Source: UBA8389 sp942493385 (GTDB lineage Bacteria; Bacteroidota; Bacteroidia; Bacteroidales; UBA1402). Taken from it: a stretch of 64,000 nucleotides of DNA. The stretch lies in assembly GCA_942493385.1 (NCBI GenBank), contig OW818699.1, positions 620,001 to 684,000 of the forward strand, in the 5' to 3' direction. The notes under the pieces were generated by a model. That model was not told the origin of the DNA and did not search any database. It saw nothing but the letters and a program-made list of their open reading frames with translations. The position numbers were made by a program, and so were the translations under genes. How positions within the stretch are numbered: the stretch's first letter is position 1; each line of letters begins with the position of its first letter. Shown in pieces: positions 54,028-62,092 of this stretch.

Positions 54028-56796
54028 ATGAGAAAAAGCGCATTATTCATTTCCCTCTTGATGTTGGTGCTCGGTTATTCCATTATTCAAGCACAATCAA
54101 CGAATTTGATTGTACCTCAACCTGCAACAGACCGAACCGTCACGTTCAGCGTGTCCGACACTGGCGTGTACAAACCCATCGTCTGGGGGTTGGATCTGGC
54201 TTGGCTCAGCGAATCGAACATCAGACGTGGCATCGCTTTCATGGGGGCCGATCGAATCGATGTGATACGTGCTTCGTTTCAACCTACGCTTCCGTTGGTA
54301 AACGGAGATATTTCTGGTTCCCAAATCACAGATCTCAATACACGACTGGGCATTATCGATTTGACTGGTGTCAAAACCAAAGTGGTGCTCAATTGCGATC
54401 ACCCGAGTGTGGATGCCTCTTACGTCGGAAATGCAGTGAATTGGGCAGCACTCATCGATGCTACCGCCAAACGGATTCAGGCGCGTGGTCGTACGATTGT
54501 TTCAGTTTCTCCCTTTAACGAACCTGATTTCGGTTGGAGCCAATACACCGGATCGAACGGTCAACGAGATTTCTTAAATATTTGCACTGAGTTACGAAAA
54601 AATACCCGCTTCGACGGAATCCGTCTTTGTGGTGCCAATACGCTGAACAGCGACCAAGCATTGCCCTGGTACAACGCCATTAAAACGGTTCTGGACGAAG
54701 GAAACACCCACCAACTTGCCGGTAGTTTTGACAATTTTGCAGCTTTTTATCAAGCCGTGCGCGCCAACGGAGACATTGCCACCGGCGATGAACTGCATAA
54801 TGTGATGGAAGCCATGGTCGGTGTCGAATACGGCATGCAGACTGGTATTTGGTGGGGCACGGCGGAATACGCTCGCGGTGAGTTCGTCAAAGCCAGCGAC
54901 GGCAGGCGGCTTGCATATGCCGAGCATCGGCCAAACTGGACGGCAGCATCCGTTTATCGAACCCTCGAAGGAAAAATTCAAGCTTTCGGTGGTACTTCCG
55001 AACGTCAAGCCGCTACCACCACCTATAAATTTGTAAGTAAGGACAAAGACGTATTTTTTGATGGTGTCGGTCCGCAACGTGAATACATCATGACTTTACC
55101 TGGAGGAACAGCCTATCAGACGGGTCAGACCAATGCCGAACGTGTAGTGAACATTACTTGGGGAGACGATGTTCAACCCGTCATCAACGGTCGATACGTG
55201 TTGGTGAATCGCAACAGTGGGAAAGTAGTGGAAGTTTCAGGTGGAGCAACCACCACTGGAGCAGCCATTAGGCAAAATGCAAATACGGGCGCTACCTATC
55301 AACAATGGAACGTAACTCCAGTGGATTCCCGTGTGGGTGGCGATTTCAGCTATTATACAATGACTGCCGTGAACAGCGGTTTGGCTATGGATCTGAATAA
55401 CTGGTCGTTATCTAATGGCGGAGGCTTTATTACTTGGAGCGATACCAAGGGAGGCAACCAACAGTGGTATCTGGAATATGCCTCGGACGGTTGGTTTTAT
55501 ATCCGAAACCGTCACAGTGGAAAATGCCTGGATGTTTCTGGATCCAGCGTTGCCAATACCGCTCTGCTCAATCATTGGGATTTCTTGGGCAGAACAAGCC
55601 AACAATGGCGACTAATACCGGTTGGTGCACCTGTCGAATTTGTTGTGCCCAGCGCACCTGGCAATCTGGTTGCCACACCGAGTAATTCATCCGTACGCCT
55701 TGATTGGGCGGCGAGTCCTGAGACGGATGTTGTCGGTTACACCATTTACCGCTCCGATTCTACTGGAAAAGCATACAATACCATTGCTCGAAATGTGACG
55801 ACCACTTCATTTGTTGACAATACGACTTCGACCGGAAAGAATTATTACTATGTGGTAAGAGCAGTGGACAAATCCTTGAATCGTTCCGTATACTCAAACG
55901 AAGCGAATGTGATCCTTAGTAACAATCCTGACCAAGTCGTTCGCCTCCAGTTCGACGGAAATACATTGGACAGCACACTCAGCCTAAATCACAGTGCATC
56001 TTACGGCGGTGTTACCTATGTTACTGGCAAAGTGGGGACAAATGCAATCATGTTGAATGGTTCAACCTCTTTCCTTCAACTTCCGGTCAATGTCGCCAAC
56101 TTGAATGAGATGACCATCGCCACCTGGGTTTACTGGAATGGCATCACCACAGGGCAACGCATTTTTGATTTCGGAAACGGCTCAAACGAATCGATGTATT
56201 TAAGCCCGAGAGTGGCATTAGGTGGCATGAGGTTTGGTATCAAGAACAACGGAACCGAGCAACAATTGAACACGACCGTGCTTCCTACTTACAAATGGCA
56301 ACACGTGGCAGTGACATTGGGCACTTCCGGTGCAACGTTGTATGTAAATGGTGTTCAGGCTTCTACTTCCAGTTCGGTCACCATCCGCCCTTTAGATTTC
56401 AAACCCGTGATGAACTACATCGGACGCAGCCAAAGCACCTATCCTTTATTCTATGGCATGATGGACGATTTCAGGATTTATAATTACGCATTGTCTGCAA
56501 CTGAAGTGGCCGATTTGGCCGGCACCCTTTCCAGCCTGACTTCAAACAACTCTAACAAAAACTTGTCCATTTTTCCTGTTCCTGCAAACGACAAAGTGCA
56601 GATAAGCTATTCGAATGGAAATAGTGCTGAATTGACCACCTTAAGCCTCTATAACATGAAGGGACAGCAGATCGTGCATAAGCAGTTGTTTCAGGAAACC
56701 GATTTGGATGTCTCCTGTTTGCCTTCCGACATCTACGTGCTTAAGTTGACCAATCGGACTGAAACACTGGTCAGGAAATTGACCGTCAAGCATTGA
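54028..56796 (+). CDS. Modular T9SS-secreted glycosidase-like protein: TIM barrel, ricin lectin, Fn3, LamG, sorting domain
   Basis: A 922-residue secreted protein. Signal peptide (MRKSALFISLLMLVLGYSIIQA); TIM-barrel catalytic-like domain (about 30-370) with the clan GH-A type motif SVSPFNEPDF (Glu165 as candidate acid/base); ricin-type beta-trefoil lectin (about 385-530) with repeated QQW motifs; Fn3 (about 540-630); LamG (about 640-830); T9SS sorting domain (about 845-922, starting IFPVPANDKV). The catalytic family is not one I can name, and the nucleophile is not certain. The start at 54028 is chosen because it begins the signal peptide; an in-frame ATG-like extension to 53980 overlaps the promoter. 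A hairpin follows the stop. Confidence 0.85.
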   Translation: MRKSALFISLLMLVLGYSIIQAQSTNLIVPQPATDRTVTFSVSDTGVYKPIVWGLDLAWLSESNIRRGIAFMGADRIDVIRASFQPTLPLVNGDISGSQITDLNTRLGIIDLTGVKTKVVLNCDHPSVDASYVGNAVNWAALIDATAKRIQARGRTIVSVSPFNEPDFGWSQYTGSNGQRDFLNICTELRKNTRFDGIRLCGANTLNSDQALPWYNAIKTVLDEGNTHQLAGSFDNFAAFYQAVRANGDIATGDELHNVMEAMVGVEYGMQTGIWWGTAEYARGEFVKASDGRRLAYAEHRPNWTAASVYRTLEGKIQAFGGTSERQAATTTYKFVSKDKDVFFDGVGPQREYIMTLPGGTAYQTGQTNAERVVNITWGDDVQPVINGRYVLVNRNSGKVVEVSGGATTTGAAIRQNANTGATYQQWNVTPVDSRVGGDFSYYTMTAVNSGLAMDLNNWSLSNGGGFITWSDTKGGNQQWYLEYASDGWFYIRNRHSGKCLDVSGSSVANTALLNHWDFLGRTSQQWRLIPVGAPVEFVVPSAPGNLVATPSNSSVRLDWAASPETDVVGYTIYRSDSTGKAYNTIARNVTTTSFVDNTTSTGKNYYYVVRAVDKSLNRSVYSNEANVILSNNPDQVVRLQFDGNTLDSTLSLNHSASYGGVTYVTGKVGTNAIMLNGSTSFLQLPVNVANLNEMTIATWVYWNGITTGQRIFDFGNGSNESMYLSPRVALGGMRFGIKNNGTEQQLNTTVLPTYKWQHVAVTLGTSGATLYVNGVQASTSSSVTIRPLDFKPVMNYIGRSQSTYPLFYGMMDDFRIYNYALSATEVADLAGTLSSLTSNNSNKNLSIFPVPANDKVQISYSNGNSAELTTLSLYNMKGQQIVHKQLFQETDLDVSCLPSDIYVLKLTNRTETLVRKLTVKH

Positions 56797-56806
56797 CTAA
56801 AATAAA

Positions 56807-56839
56807 AAACCCTAACCGACTCTTCATCAATTAGGGTTT
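56807..56839 (-). terminator. Hairpin terminator between converging genes
   Basis: AAACCCTAA (56807-56815) and TTAGGGTTT (56831-56839), a perfect 9-bp stem with 15-nt loop. On the minus strand it is followed by TTTATTTT, a good U-tract, so it ends the small His/Cys-rich gene unit. It may also serve the plus-strand gene that ends at 56796. Confidence 0.7.
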
Positions 56840-56858
56840 CAACTCCTATTAAACCTGC

Positions 56859-57074
56859 TTATTCAGCGATGGAATCGTTTGCCAAGGGGGCTTGAACCGT
56901 TTTGCTATCGTCCCCACAGTGATTTTGATGATGCATCATCATGCAGCCATGTTCCCGTTCACACATCTTATGTCCACGGTTGAAATGCTCTGAACCCATA
57001 CCAAACCACAAACCTCCGAATGTTAAGACTGCAACTGCCAATCCTATTAAAAATCCGTTTCTTCTCTTACGCAT
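56859..57074 (-). CDS. Small membrane protein with His/Cys-rich tail (third of three)
   Basis: A 71-residue protein: basic start MRKRRNG, one transmembrane helix (about 8-26, FLIGLAVAVLTFGGLWFG), then a metal-ligand-rich segment with several Met, His and Cys (HKMCEREHGCMMMHHQNHCG) and a short acidic end. The start at 57074 is set by the helix; an open frame to 57230 lies within the upstream gene. It lies 19 bp after the second small gene. Probable metal binding, function unknown. Confidence 0.65.
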   Translation of the reverse strand: MRKRRNGFLIGLAVAVLTFGGLWFGMGSEHFNRGHKMCEREHGCMMMHHQNHCGDDSKTVQAPLANDSIAE

Positions 57075-57093
57075 TGTCTTATATTTTAAAGGA

Positions 57094-57435
57094 TTACTTA
57101 CTTTGTTTGTCTGATTTGCAACATTCCTCGTCGCTAGCATGCGATCCACAGCAATGACCGTGGTGATGGTGCCCATTCGAACAGCAATCGTCACTAAAAA
57201 CGGTTTTGAATTCTTCGAATTCTTCATCACTCATCTTGCGAATACGATCGGCCAGATAAAACATCTTCCTGGAACCGAAACGATGACCGCCGCAATGGTG
57301 TCTACCTCCACAACAATGAAATGCATGGATGATCATGAAAAAAATAATAAGTCCGAGCAATAACTTAGGCACGAAAAATGCCAAAGCACCTACCAAAATG
57401 CCGCCGATGACGGCTCTTACAATTGTTCTTGTCAT
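57094..57435 (-). CDS. Small membrane protein with extreme His/Cys-rich region (second of three)
   Basis: A 113-residue protein. N-terminal hydrophobic hairpin (about 5-38: GGILVGALAFFVPKLLLGLIIF, FMIIHAF) then HCCGGRHHCGGHRF, an amphipathic helix KMSDEEFEEFKTVF, and a C-terminal CCSNGHHHHGHCCGSH run ending in charged residues. The helix resembles the MTDDERQQFKNQW helix in the neighbouring 110-residue protein and recalls metal-sensing periplasmic helical proteins of the CnrX/ZraP type (inference). Unusual metal-ligand density. Confidence 0.65.
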   Translation of the reverse strand: MTRTIVRAVIGGILVGALAFFVPKLLLGLIIFFMIIHAFHCCGGRHHCGGHRFGSRKMFYLADRIRKMSDEEFEEFKTVFSDDCCSNGHHHHGHCCGSHASDEECCKSDKQSK

Positions 57436-57491
57436 TTGATACTTTTTTTAATTTATGTTAGTTTGAAAGTCTCCTAATGGGTAAGACGAAC

Positions 57492-57521
57492 AACGTCCGG
57501 TTTTACTTTAAACCGGACGTT
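57492..57521. terminator. Perfect 12-bp hairpin between two small membrane protein genes
   Basis: AACGTCCGGTTT (57492-57503) and AAACCGGACGTT (57510-57521) form a perfect stem with a 6-nt loop. In the minus-strand reading it lies 8 bp after the stop of the first small protein and about 60 bp before the next start. The poor U-tract on that strand suggests an attenuator or mRNA-processing hairpin; the better T-run is on the plus strand. Confidence 0.6.
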
Positions 57522-57529
57522 ATTTTATT

Positions 57530-57862
57530 TTACTTGCAGCACCTTTGTTTCCATTGGTTCTTGAATTGTTGACGCTCATCGTCTGTCATCTCCATGAACT
57601 TATCCTTAAAAGGAGCATGTTGGCTGAAGTGTTGATGAACGGCATCCCGATGTTTTCGGAAACCGAACCGGAATCCGCCAAACAGGATGCGGCAGAGTAC
57701 AAATAATCCCATCGCCTGCCAATAGGTTAGGGCAGTCAACGTGCTGATGGACGGAATGATCCAATTCCAAAGCAGCGTCACCACGCCACTCACGGCAAAC
57801 AGTCCAACGGCCATCACCGGAATCATGAAGCAATTTCTTGCCCTGCAAAAAGGTTTTCTCAT
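57530..57862 (-). CDS. Small two-helix membrane protein next to the ECF sigma factor (first of three)
   Basis: A 110-residue protein with two predicted transmembrane helices (about 12-33 and 44-64). These are followed by a basic His-containing segment (GFRFGFRKHRDAVHQHFSQHAPF) and a helix EMTDDERQQFKNQWKQRCC. It starts only 4 bp after the sigma-factor stop. The position is that of an anti-sigma factor, but no zinc anti-sigma (ZAS) motif is visible. It shares a C-terminal helix pattern with the next small protein. Confidence 0.65.
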   Translation of the reverse strand: MRKPFCRARNCFMIPVMAVGLFAVSGVVTLLWNWIIPSISTLTALTYWQAMGLFVLCRILFGGFRFGFRKHRDAVHQHFSQHAPFKDKFMEMTDDERQQFKNQWKQRCCK

Positions 57863-57866
57863 ATCA

Positions 57867-58442
57867 TTACGTATTTAATTCTTCGTATAAATAATTCAGT
57901 TTGTTTCGCAAATGTTTCACTGCATAGCCTTTGCGGCTGATGATGGTCTTCAGATTTTCACCTTTCTGGTCGGCAATCTGCTGCAGCGTCATGTCCTCCA
58001 TTTCGTTCAGCAAAAAGACCTCGCGTTGGTTTTCGGGCAACTCGTCCAAAGCCGTTTGGAATTCTTTCCAAAATAGTTCCTTGAAGAACGCCAACTCAGG
58101 ATTGTTGGTGTCGTCCAGCAACAGTATTTCCTTAAAGTTGAAACCGCCATCCTCGTCCTCATAGGTGAATTCTTCGATGGAAAGGTTGGTTTTCTTCCTG
58201 GATTTGTCGGTAATCTTGTTGCGAGCCACTTCATACAACCAGGCGCTGACATTTTCCAGATCGCCAATGTTGCCCAAATTGCTAAGCTGCATCCATACGT
58301 CTTGTAGTATGTCCTCGGCATCCTCGTCGGATTTCACCCGCTTCCGCACAAAGCCAGACAACTTACGGTTGAATACCTTGATGGTCTCCGTGATGGATTT
58401 GGCTTTTTGCGCGCTCATTGGTAGTTGAAGTGCTGTCTCCAT
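57867..58442 (-). CDS. ECF-family RNA polymerase sigma factor
   Basis: A 191-residue sigma factor. Region 2 (about 20-90) contains DAEDILQDVWMQL and WLYEVARNKITDKSRKK; region 4 (about 130-185) contains LDELPENQREVFLLNEMEDMTLQQIA and the helix-turn-helix ENLKTIISRKGYAVKHLR. The start is taken at METALQL (58442), 6 residues shorter than the longest frame. It lies 43 bp after the DUF362 gene on the same strand and 4 bp before the first small membrane protein. An acidic insert (YEDEDGGFNF) separates regions 2 and 4. Confidence 0.9.
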   Translation of the reverse strand: METALQLPMSAQKAKSITETIKVFNRKLSGFVRKRVKSDEDAEDILQDVWMQLSNLGNIGDLENVSAWLYEVARNKITDKSRKKTNLSIEEFTYEDEDGGFNFKEILLLDDTNNPELAFFKELFWKEFQTALDELPENQREVFLLNEMEDMTLQQIADQKGENLKTIISRKGYAVKHLRNKLNYLYEELNT

Positions 58443-58485
58443 ACTAATGAAGACGAACATAGTCTGATTTTACTTTACTAAAAGC

Positions 58486-60486
58486 TTATTTTTTTACGGA
58501 AATTTTCAGCGTTTGCCCGGTACTGGATTCCTTAGCCAAATAAATGCCAGTTTCTACCTTGACACCTTTTTGGTCGCAGAGGTCCCAATGGATGGTTCCT
58601 GAGCCTGAATTCTGCAGCGTTTTTACCTGCCTGCCCTTCAGATCGTAGATGATTACCTTTTGGCTGCCCAACCTAGTGGTTTCCAATCGGATGGTGGTGA
58701 AGTTCGTTGCTGGATTCGGCGAGCAGCTAATTCTTGTCTCGGTCGAAGCCGTGGTCGTCACCGGTACTGCACCACTCAGCGTCGGGTAAAACTTGAGCCC
58801 CTCCACCCGGTTGCCTACAAAATCGACATTGGTCTCCACTTCGCAGATGTTCAGTGCGAAATCGTGGTTGCCAGTTGTTTGCAGCGTTTTTACCAACAGG
58901 GTGTTCATGCCTTGGTTCAGGTGAATGGTCTTGGTTTCGGCAATGTAATTGTACAGGCGAACACCCGAATAATTGTACACCAAACTGTGATTCAAATACA
59001 CGTACATGCCTTCGTCCGAACCCACCTGAAGCAGCGCGTCGGTTTCTTTCGGAGCATACACATAGCTGAACGCATAAGCCACGATGTTGTTGGTGTAGCT
59101 GAAATAATTGCCCAAGTCGATGTTGTCGTCAAAGAAGTACATTGGTACTGACCAACCTCCAACACTGGGTTTTGGTTCAACAGCCGATTCGTTGGATATG
59201 AAATTCTGGGTGATGGGGTTGCTGATGCTTCCTACTGGGTAAGCGCTTGAAACCAGCCATTTACGATTGGTCTGACCAAACATCAATCGCGGGTCACCAG
59301 TCAGTTTCTTCAACCTTTTAGCGACATGAGCCATCGGTGAACCGACCGTGGTGATGAGTTTGGGGTCGTTGGTGCCAAGGCCGGCCAGTTCAGCCAAGGC
59401 AATGTGATCGACATCGTCCGGGTTGAAACCTGTAAGACGGGCACAGACATTATCAACGGCAACGGGATCGTTGCCAACCAAGATGGTGTTCATTCGCACT
59501 TGATTGGCTAAGGTTTTTGAGTACGACTTCTGTCGCTCCAAACACAAGGTGGCATCCACCACTACCAGGTCAATGCCATCCAACAGGCACAAGTCGACAA
59601 TTTCCTCATCGGTCCAGTCTCGAGGGGCATCGGCGTTGTGAATCAGTTTGTTAACTGATCCTGCAGCCAAGACGCCCTTTACTTTGTTGAATCCGTATCG
59701 GTTTCCTGGTGCAGTGCCAATCTGATTCTTTAGTGCAACGGTGATGCCTGGGTTATGCACTTTCAACACCGGCACTGTAATGTAAACTTCGGCCGTGGTG
59801 ATTGCGTTGTGAATGTAATATTTACCCTTTTGTGGTGTCGCGTAGCCCCCATTCGGAACAATTCTTTCGGTTAGGTTCTGTAACGGATTGGCAGAGAAGC
59901 CACCGTTCAGATTAACGGTATCAACATTGATGCCCAGTCCCTTCAGCTCATCAAGAGCAGCTGGATAACCAGTTTTGTCCCACAATTCAGTCCAAGCGGC
60001 CGTACCGCCACTATAGGTTGTTTCATAGGGCATAGGCCTGGGTGATCCTTCCCCAATTTTGATGGTGCAATTGCCAGCACATTTCCAATGAACATATTTG
60101 ACAATGGCCTTGATGACCCGAGTATCGGTATTCTCACCGATTTGATCGGCAACGGCGCCTACAATGTTTGGTTTGATGAGTACCTTGACCCCAGGTTTCA
60201 GCAATTTAGCGGCCGAACCCTGCAGATCCAATGCCTTCCAAACCATGGAGTCGATTTGGCTCTGAGTCAACGTGGTGGTGAGGGGCACAGGCGAAGATAA
60301 ACCGGAGAAGTCCGATCCGATGATTGCAACCCTTGTGCTGTCTCTTCTGGTTGAGTCTATGTCAGACAATTTTTTATATAGGGGGTAGCTTATCTGAACC
60401 TGCTTGACCATGGCCAAATCCCAGGAAAACAGTCCTATTGCTACGATCCCAAAGAAGACATAACCCTTCCATTTCTTGATTTTCAT
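58486..60486 (-). CDS. Exported DUF362 protein with T9SS sorting domain
   Basis: A 666-residue protein. N-terminal transmembrane or signal segment (about 8-25), then a DUF362 domain (about 50-400; GVKVLIKPNIVG, TIKIGEGSPRPM, VLKVHNPGITVALKNQIG, IVDLCLLDGIDLVVVDA). A beta-rich carbohydrate-binding-like domain follows (about 440-560; VGSDEGMYVYLNHSLV), and a C-terminal T9SS sorting domain with SCSPNPATNFTTIRL. DUF362 proteins are normally cytoplasmic and linked to Fe-S biology, so export with a sorting domain is unusual. It lies 10 bp after the permease gene and 43 bp before the sigma-factor start, all on one strand. Confidence 0.85.
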   Translation of the reverse strand: MKIKKWKGYVFFGIVAIGLFSWDLAMVKQVQISYPLYKKLSDIDSTRRDSTRVAIIGSDFSGLSSPVPLTTTLTQSQIDSMVWKALDLQGSAAKLLKPGVKVLIKPNIVGAVADQIGENTDTRVIKAIVKYVHWKCAGNCTIKIGEGSPRPMPYETTYSGGTAAWTELWDKTGYPAALDELKGLGINVDTVNLNGGFSANPLQNLTERIVPNGGYATPQKGKYYIHNAITTAEVYITVPVLKVHNPGITVALKNQIGTAPGNRYGFNKVKGVLAAGSVNKLIHNADAPRDWTDEEIVDLCLLDGIDLVVVDATLCLERQKSYSKTLANQVRMNTILVGNDPVAVDNVCARLTGFNPDDVDHIALAELAGLGTNDPKLITTVGSPMAHVAKRLKKLTGDPRLMFGQTNRKWLVSSAYPVGSISNPITQNFISNESAVEPKPSVGGWSVPMYFFDDNIDLGNYFSYTNNIVAYAFSYVYAPKETDALLQVGSDEGMYVYLNHSLVYNYSGVRLYNYIAETKTIHLNQGMNTLLVKTLQTTGNHDFALNICEVETNVDFVGNRVEGLKFYPTLSGAVPVTTTASTETRISCSPNPATNFTTIRLETTRLGSQKVIIYDLKGRQVKTLQNSGSGTIHWDLCDQKGVKVETGIYLAKESSTGQTLKISVKK

Positions 60487-60496
60487 GCTGTTTCAA

Positions 60497-61435
60497 TTAG
60501 AAATAATGGTAAATAAGTCCCATCAAGATGGCGCCGATGATGGAAACCGAGAAATAAAGATAGACAATTTGTTTCTTATATACTGAAAGTATCAATACTA
60601 CTGTCGCCACTTTGGTTGCCGGGCCTGAAATGAAGTAGGCCAGGATGGCTCCCTTGTCGGCACCTAAGTCGGCTAGTTGTTGTATGACAGGCAGTTCAGC
60701 CCCGCCGCAAGTATAAAATGGTACGCCAGCCAATGTCGCCGCAAAAATTGACACAACGTGGTTGCTTCCCAACATGGTCGAAAGCCAGGCAACGGGTATG
60801 AACACTTTGGTCAAAGCTGCAATAAATATGCCAATGAAGAAGTATTTGGAAATGTACTTTGTGTAAGCTAAGGCTTCATTCCAAAAGGTGCGTTTCTTGA
60901 TGAGTGTGGAGGCATCGCCACTGGGTAGATTCTTAACAGCAGTTGTCAGATTCCGCATCCAATAATGTGTAATAAGTCCTGCGCTGATACCCAATACGAA
61001 TGCACTTACAACGCGCATCACCGCCATCTCAAGACCCAATGCGCCCGTTGTGAGAAGAAACAAGCCCGGATTGATCAACGGGGAGGACACCATGAATGTA
61101 ACGACAGGCGCTAGTGGTAAACCGGCTATGACCAAAGCTGCGGCCAAGGGAATGACCACATAACTTCCCAATGGAGAAACGATGCCAAGCACGGCTGCCA
61201 ACACAATGGAAAGGTGCACGTTCTTACCAGAAATGAACCGTTTCAGATTATCCGCTGTTGTGTATTGTTTGATTACCGTTGAAAGGAAAATGCTTATCAC
61301 CAGATAAGGTAACAGCTGGAGGATCAACACATAGACTTGTTCAAGAACCCTCCAAGTATGACTCTGCAGAAATCGGTAATAAAGGTCGTTCCAGTTGACG
61401 TCCAGATAGATTTTGTTGATAGCGAGATAAATCAT
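60497..61435 (-). CDS. UPF0718/DUF318-type permease
   Basis: A 312-residue inner-membrane protein with about eight hydrophobic segments. UPF0718 features: GIVSPLGSYVVIPLAAALVIAGLPL, VSSPLINPGLF, and the glycine/cysteine motif AGVPFYTCGGAELPVIQQL. Relatives include ArsP, which exports organoarsenicals, but the substrate here is not proven. Its stop is 10 bp before the DUF362 start, and the sigma factor and His/Cys-rich small proteins follow. This suggests a metal or metalloid stress unit (inference). Confidence 0.85.
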   Translation of the reverse strand: MIYLAINKIYLDVNWNDLYYRFLQSHTWRVLEQVYVLILQLLPYLVISIFLSTVIKQYTTADNLKRFISGKNVHLSIVLAAVLGIVSPLGSYVVIPLAAALVIAGLPLAPVVTFMVSSPLINPGLFLLTTGALGLEMAVMRVVSAFVLGISAGLITHYWMRNLTTAVKNLPSGDASTLIKKRTFWNEALAYTKYISKYFFIGIFIAALTKVFIPVAWLSTMLGSNHVVSIFAATLAGVPFYTCGGAELPVIQQLADLGADKGAILAYFISGPATKVATVVLILSVYKKQIVYLYFSVSIIGAILMGLIYHYF

Positions 61436-61463
61436 TCCGTAAATATATTGAACTTTTTTCTAA

Positions 61464-61471
61464 TACCTTTG
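61464..61471 (+). promoter_or_regulatory. Candidate -7 box TACCTTTG for the YdeI-like gene
   Basis: Full TAnnTTTG match 24 bp upstream of the ATG at 61496, in the region divergent from the permease gene. This location supports the downstream start rather than the longer frame from 61337. No -33 element at the right spacing. Confidence 0.4.
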
Positions 61472-61495
61472 TATCTATCACTAAGACATACTGAT

Positions 61496-62080
61496 ATGAA
61501 TCCCAAAGTTGACCTTTTCCTCAGCAAGCTAACCAAGTGGCAGCTGGAGTTGGAACGTTTACGAATGATCCTTTTAGACAGCCCACTCACCGAAGAGGTA
61601 AAGTGGAGCGTCCCAATCTATACCTTCGATGGAAAAAACGTCATGGGTATTAACGGGATGAAGGATTATGTTTCACTCTCCTTTTTTAAGGGATCTTTGC
61701 TCCAAGACAAGGCTGGTGTGCTACTACAAGCGTCTGAACATACCCACGGTGCTCGCAGTATCCACTTCACCAGTTTAGAAGAAATTGTGGAAAAAGAAGC
61801 ACTGCTTAAAGCCTATGTGTTGGAAGCCATCGAAGTAGAGAAGACCGGTATGAAAGTGCAGGTGGAAAAGCCAGCCGACTTGCATGTTCCAGAAGAATTT
61901 CAAAATAGATTGGACGAAGTCACCGGTCTAAAAGCGTCTTTTGAGGCCTTGACACCAGGAAGGCAGCGAGCTTACCTCCTATATTTCGCACAAGCCAAAC
62001 AATCGGCAACCCGTGCCTCCAGGGTGGAGCAGTTCATTCCGCGCATTCTGATGGGAAAGGGACCAACCGACCCGATGTAA
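61496..62080 (+). CDS. YdeI/OmpD-associated family protein (DUF1801-like)
   Basis: A 194-residue cytoplasmic protein. DUF1801-type N-terminal fold (VKWSVPIYTFDGKNVMGIN, DYVSLSFFKGSLL), then the YdeI C-terminal motif with TPGRQRAYLLYFAQAKQSATRASRVEQFIPRILMGKG. The function of the family is unclear; some members act in stress tolerance. The longer open frame from 61337 overlaps the permease and its promoter, so the ATG at 61496 is used. It is 12 bp upstream of the dioxygenase. Confidence 0.85.
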   Translation: MNPKVDLFLSKLTKWQLELERLRMILLDSPLTEEVKWSVPIYTFDGKNVMGINGMKDYVSLSFFKGSLLQDKAGVLLQASEHTHGARSIHFTSLEEIVEKEALLKAYVLEAIEVEKTGMKVQVEKPADLHVPEEFQNRLDEVTGLKASFEALTPGRQRAYLLYFAQAKQSATRASRVEQFIPRILMGKGPTDPM

Positions 62081-62092
62081 GATTTGTTAACT

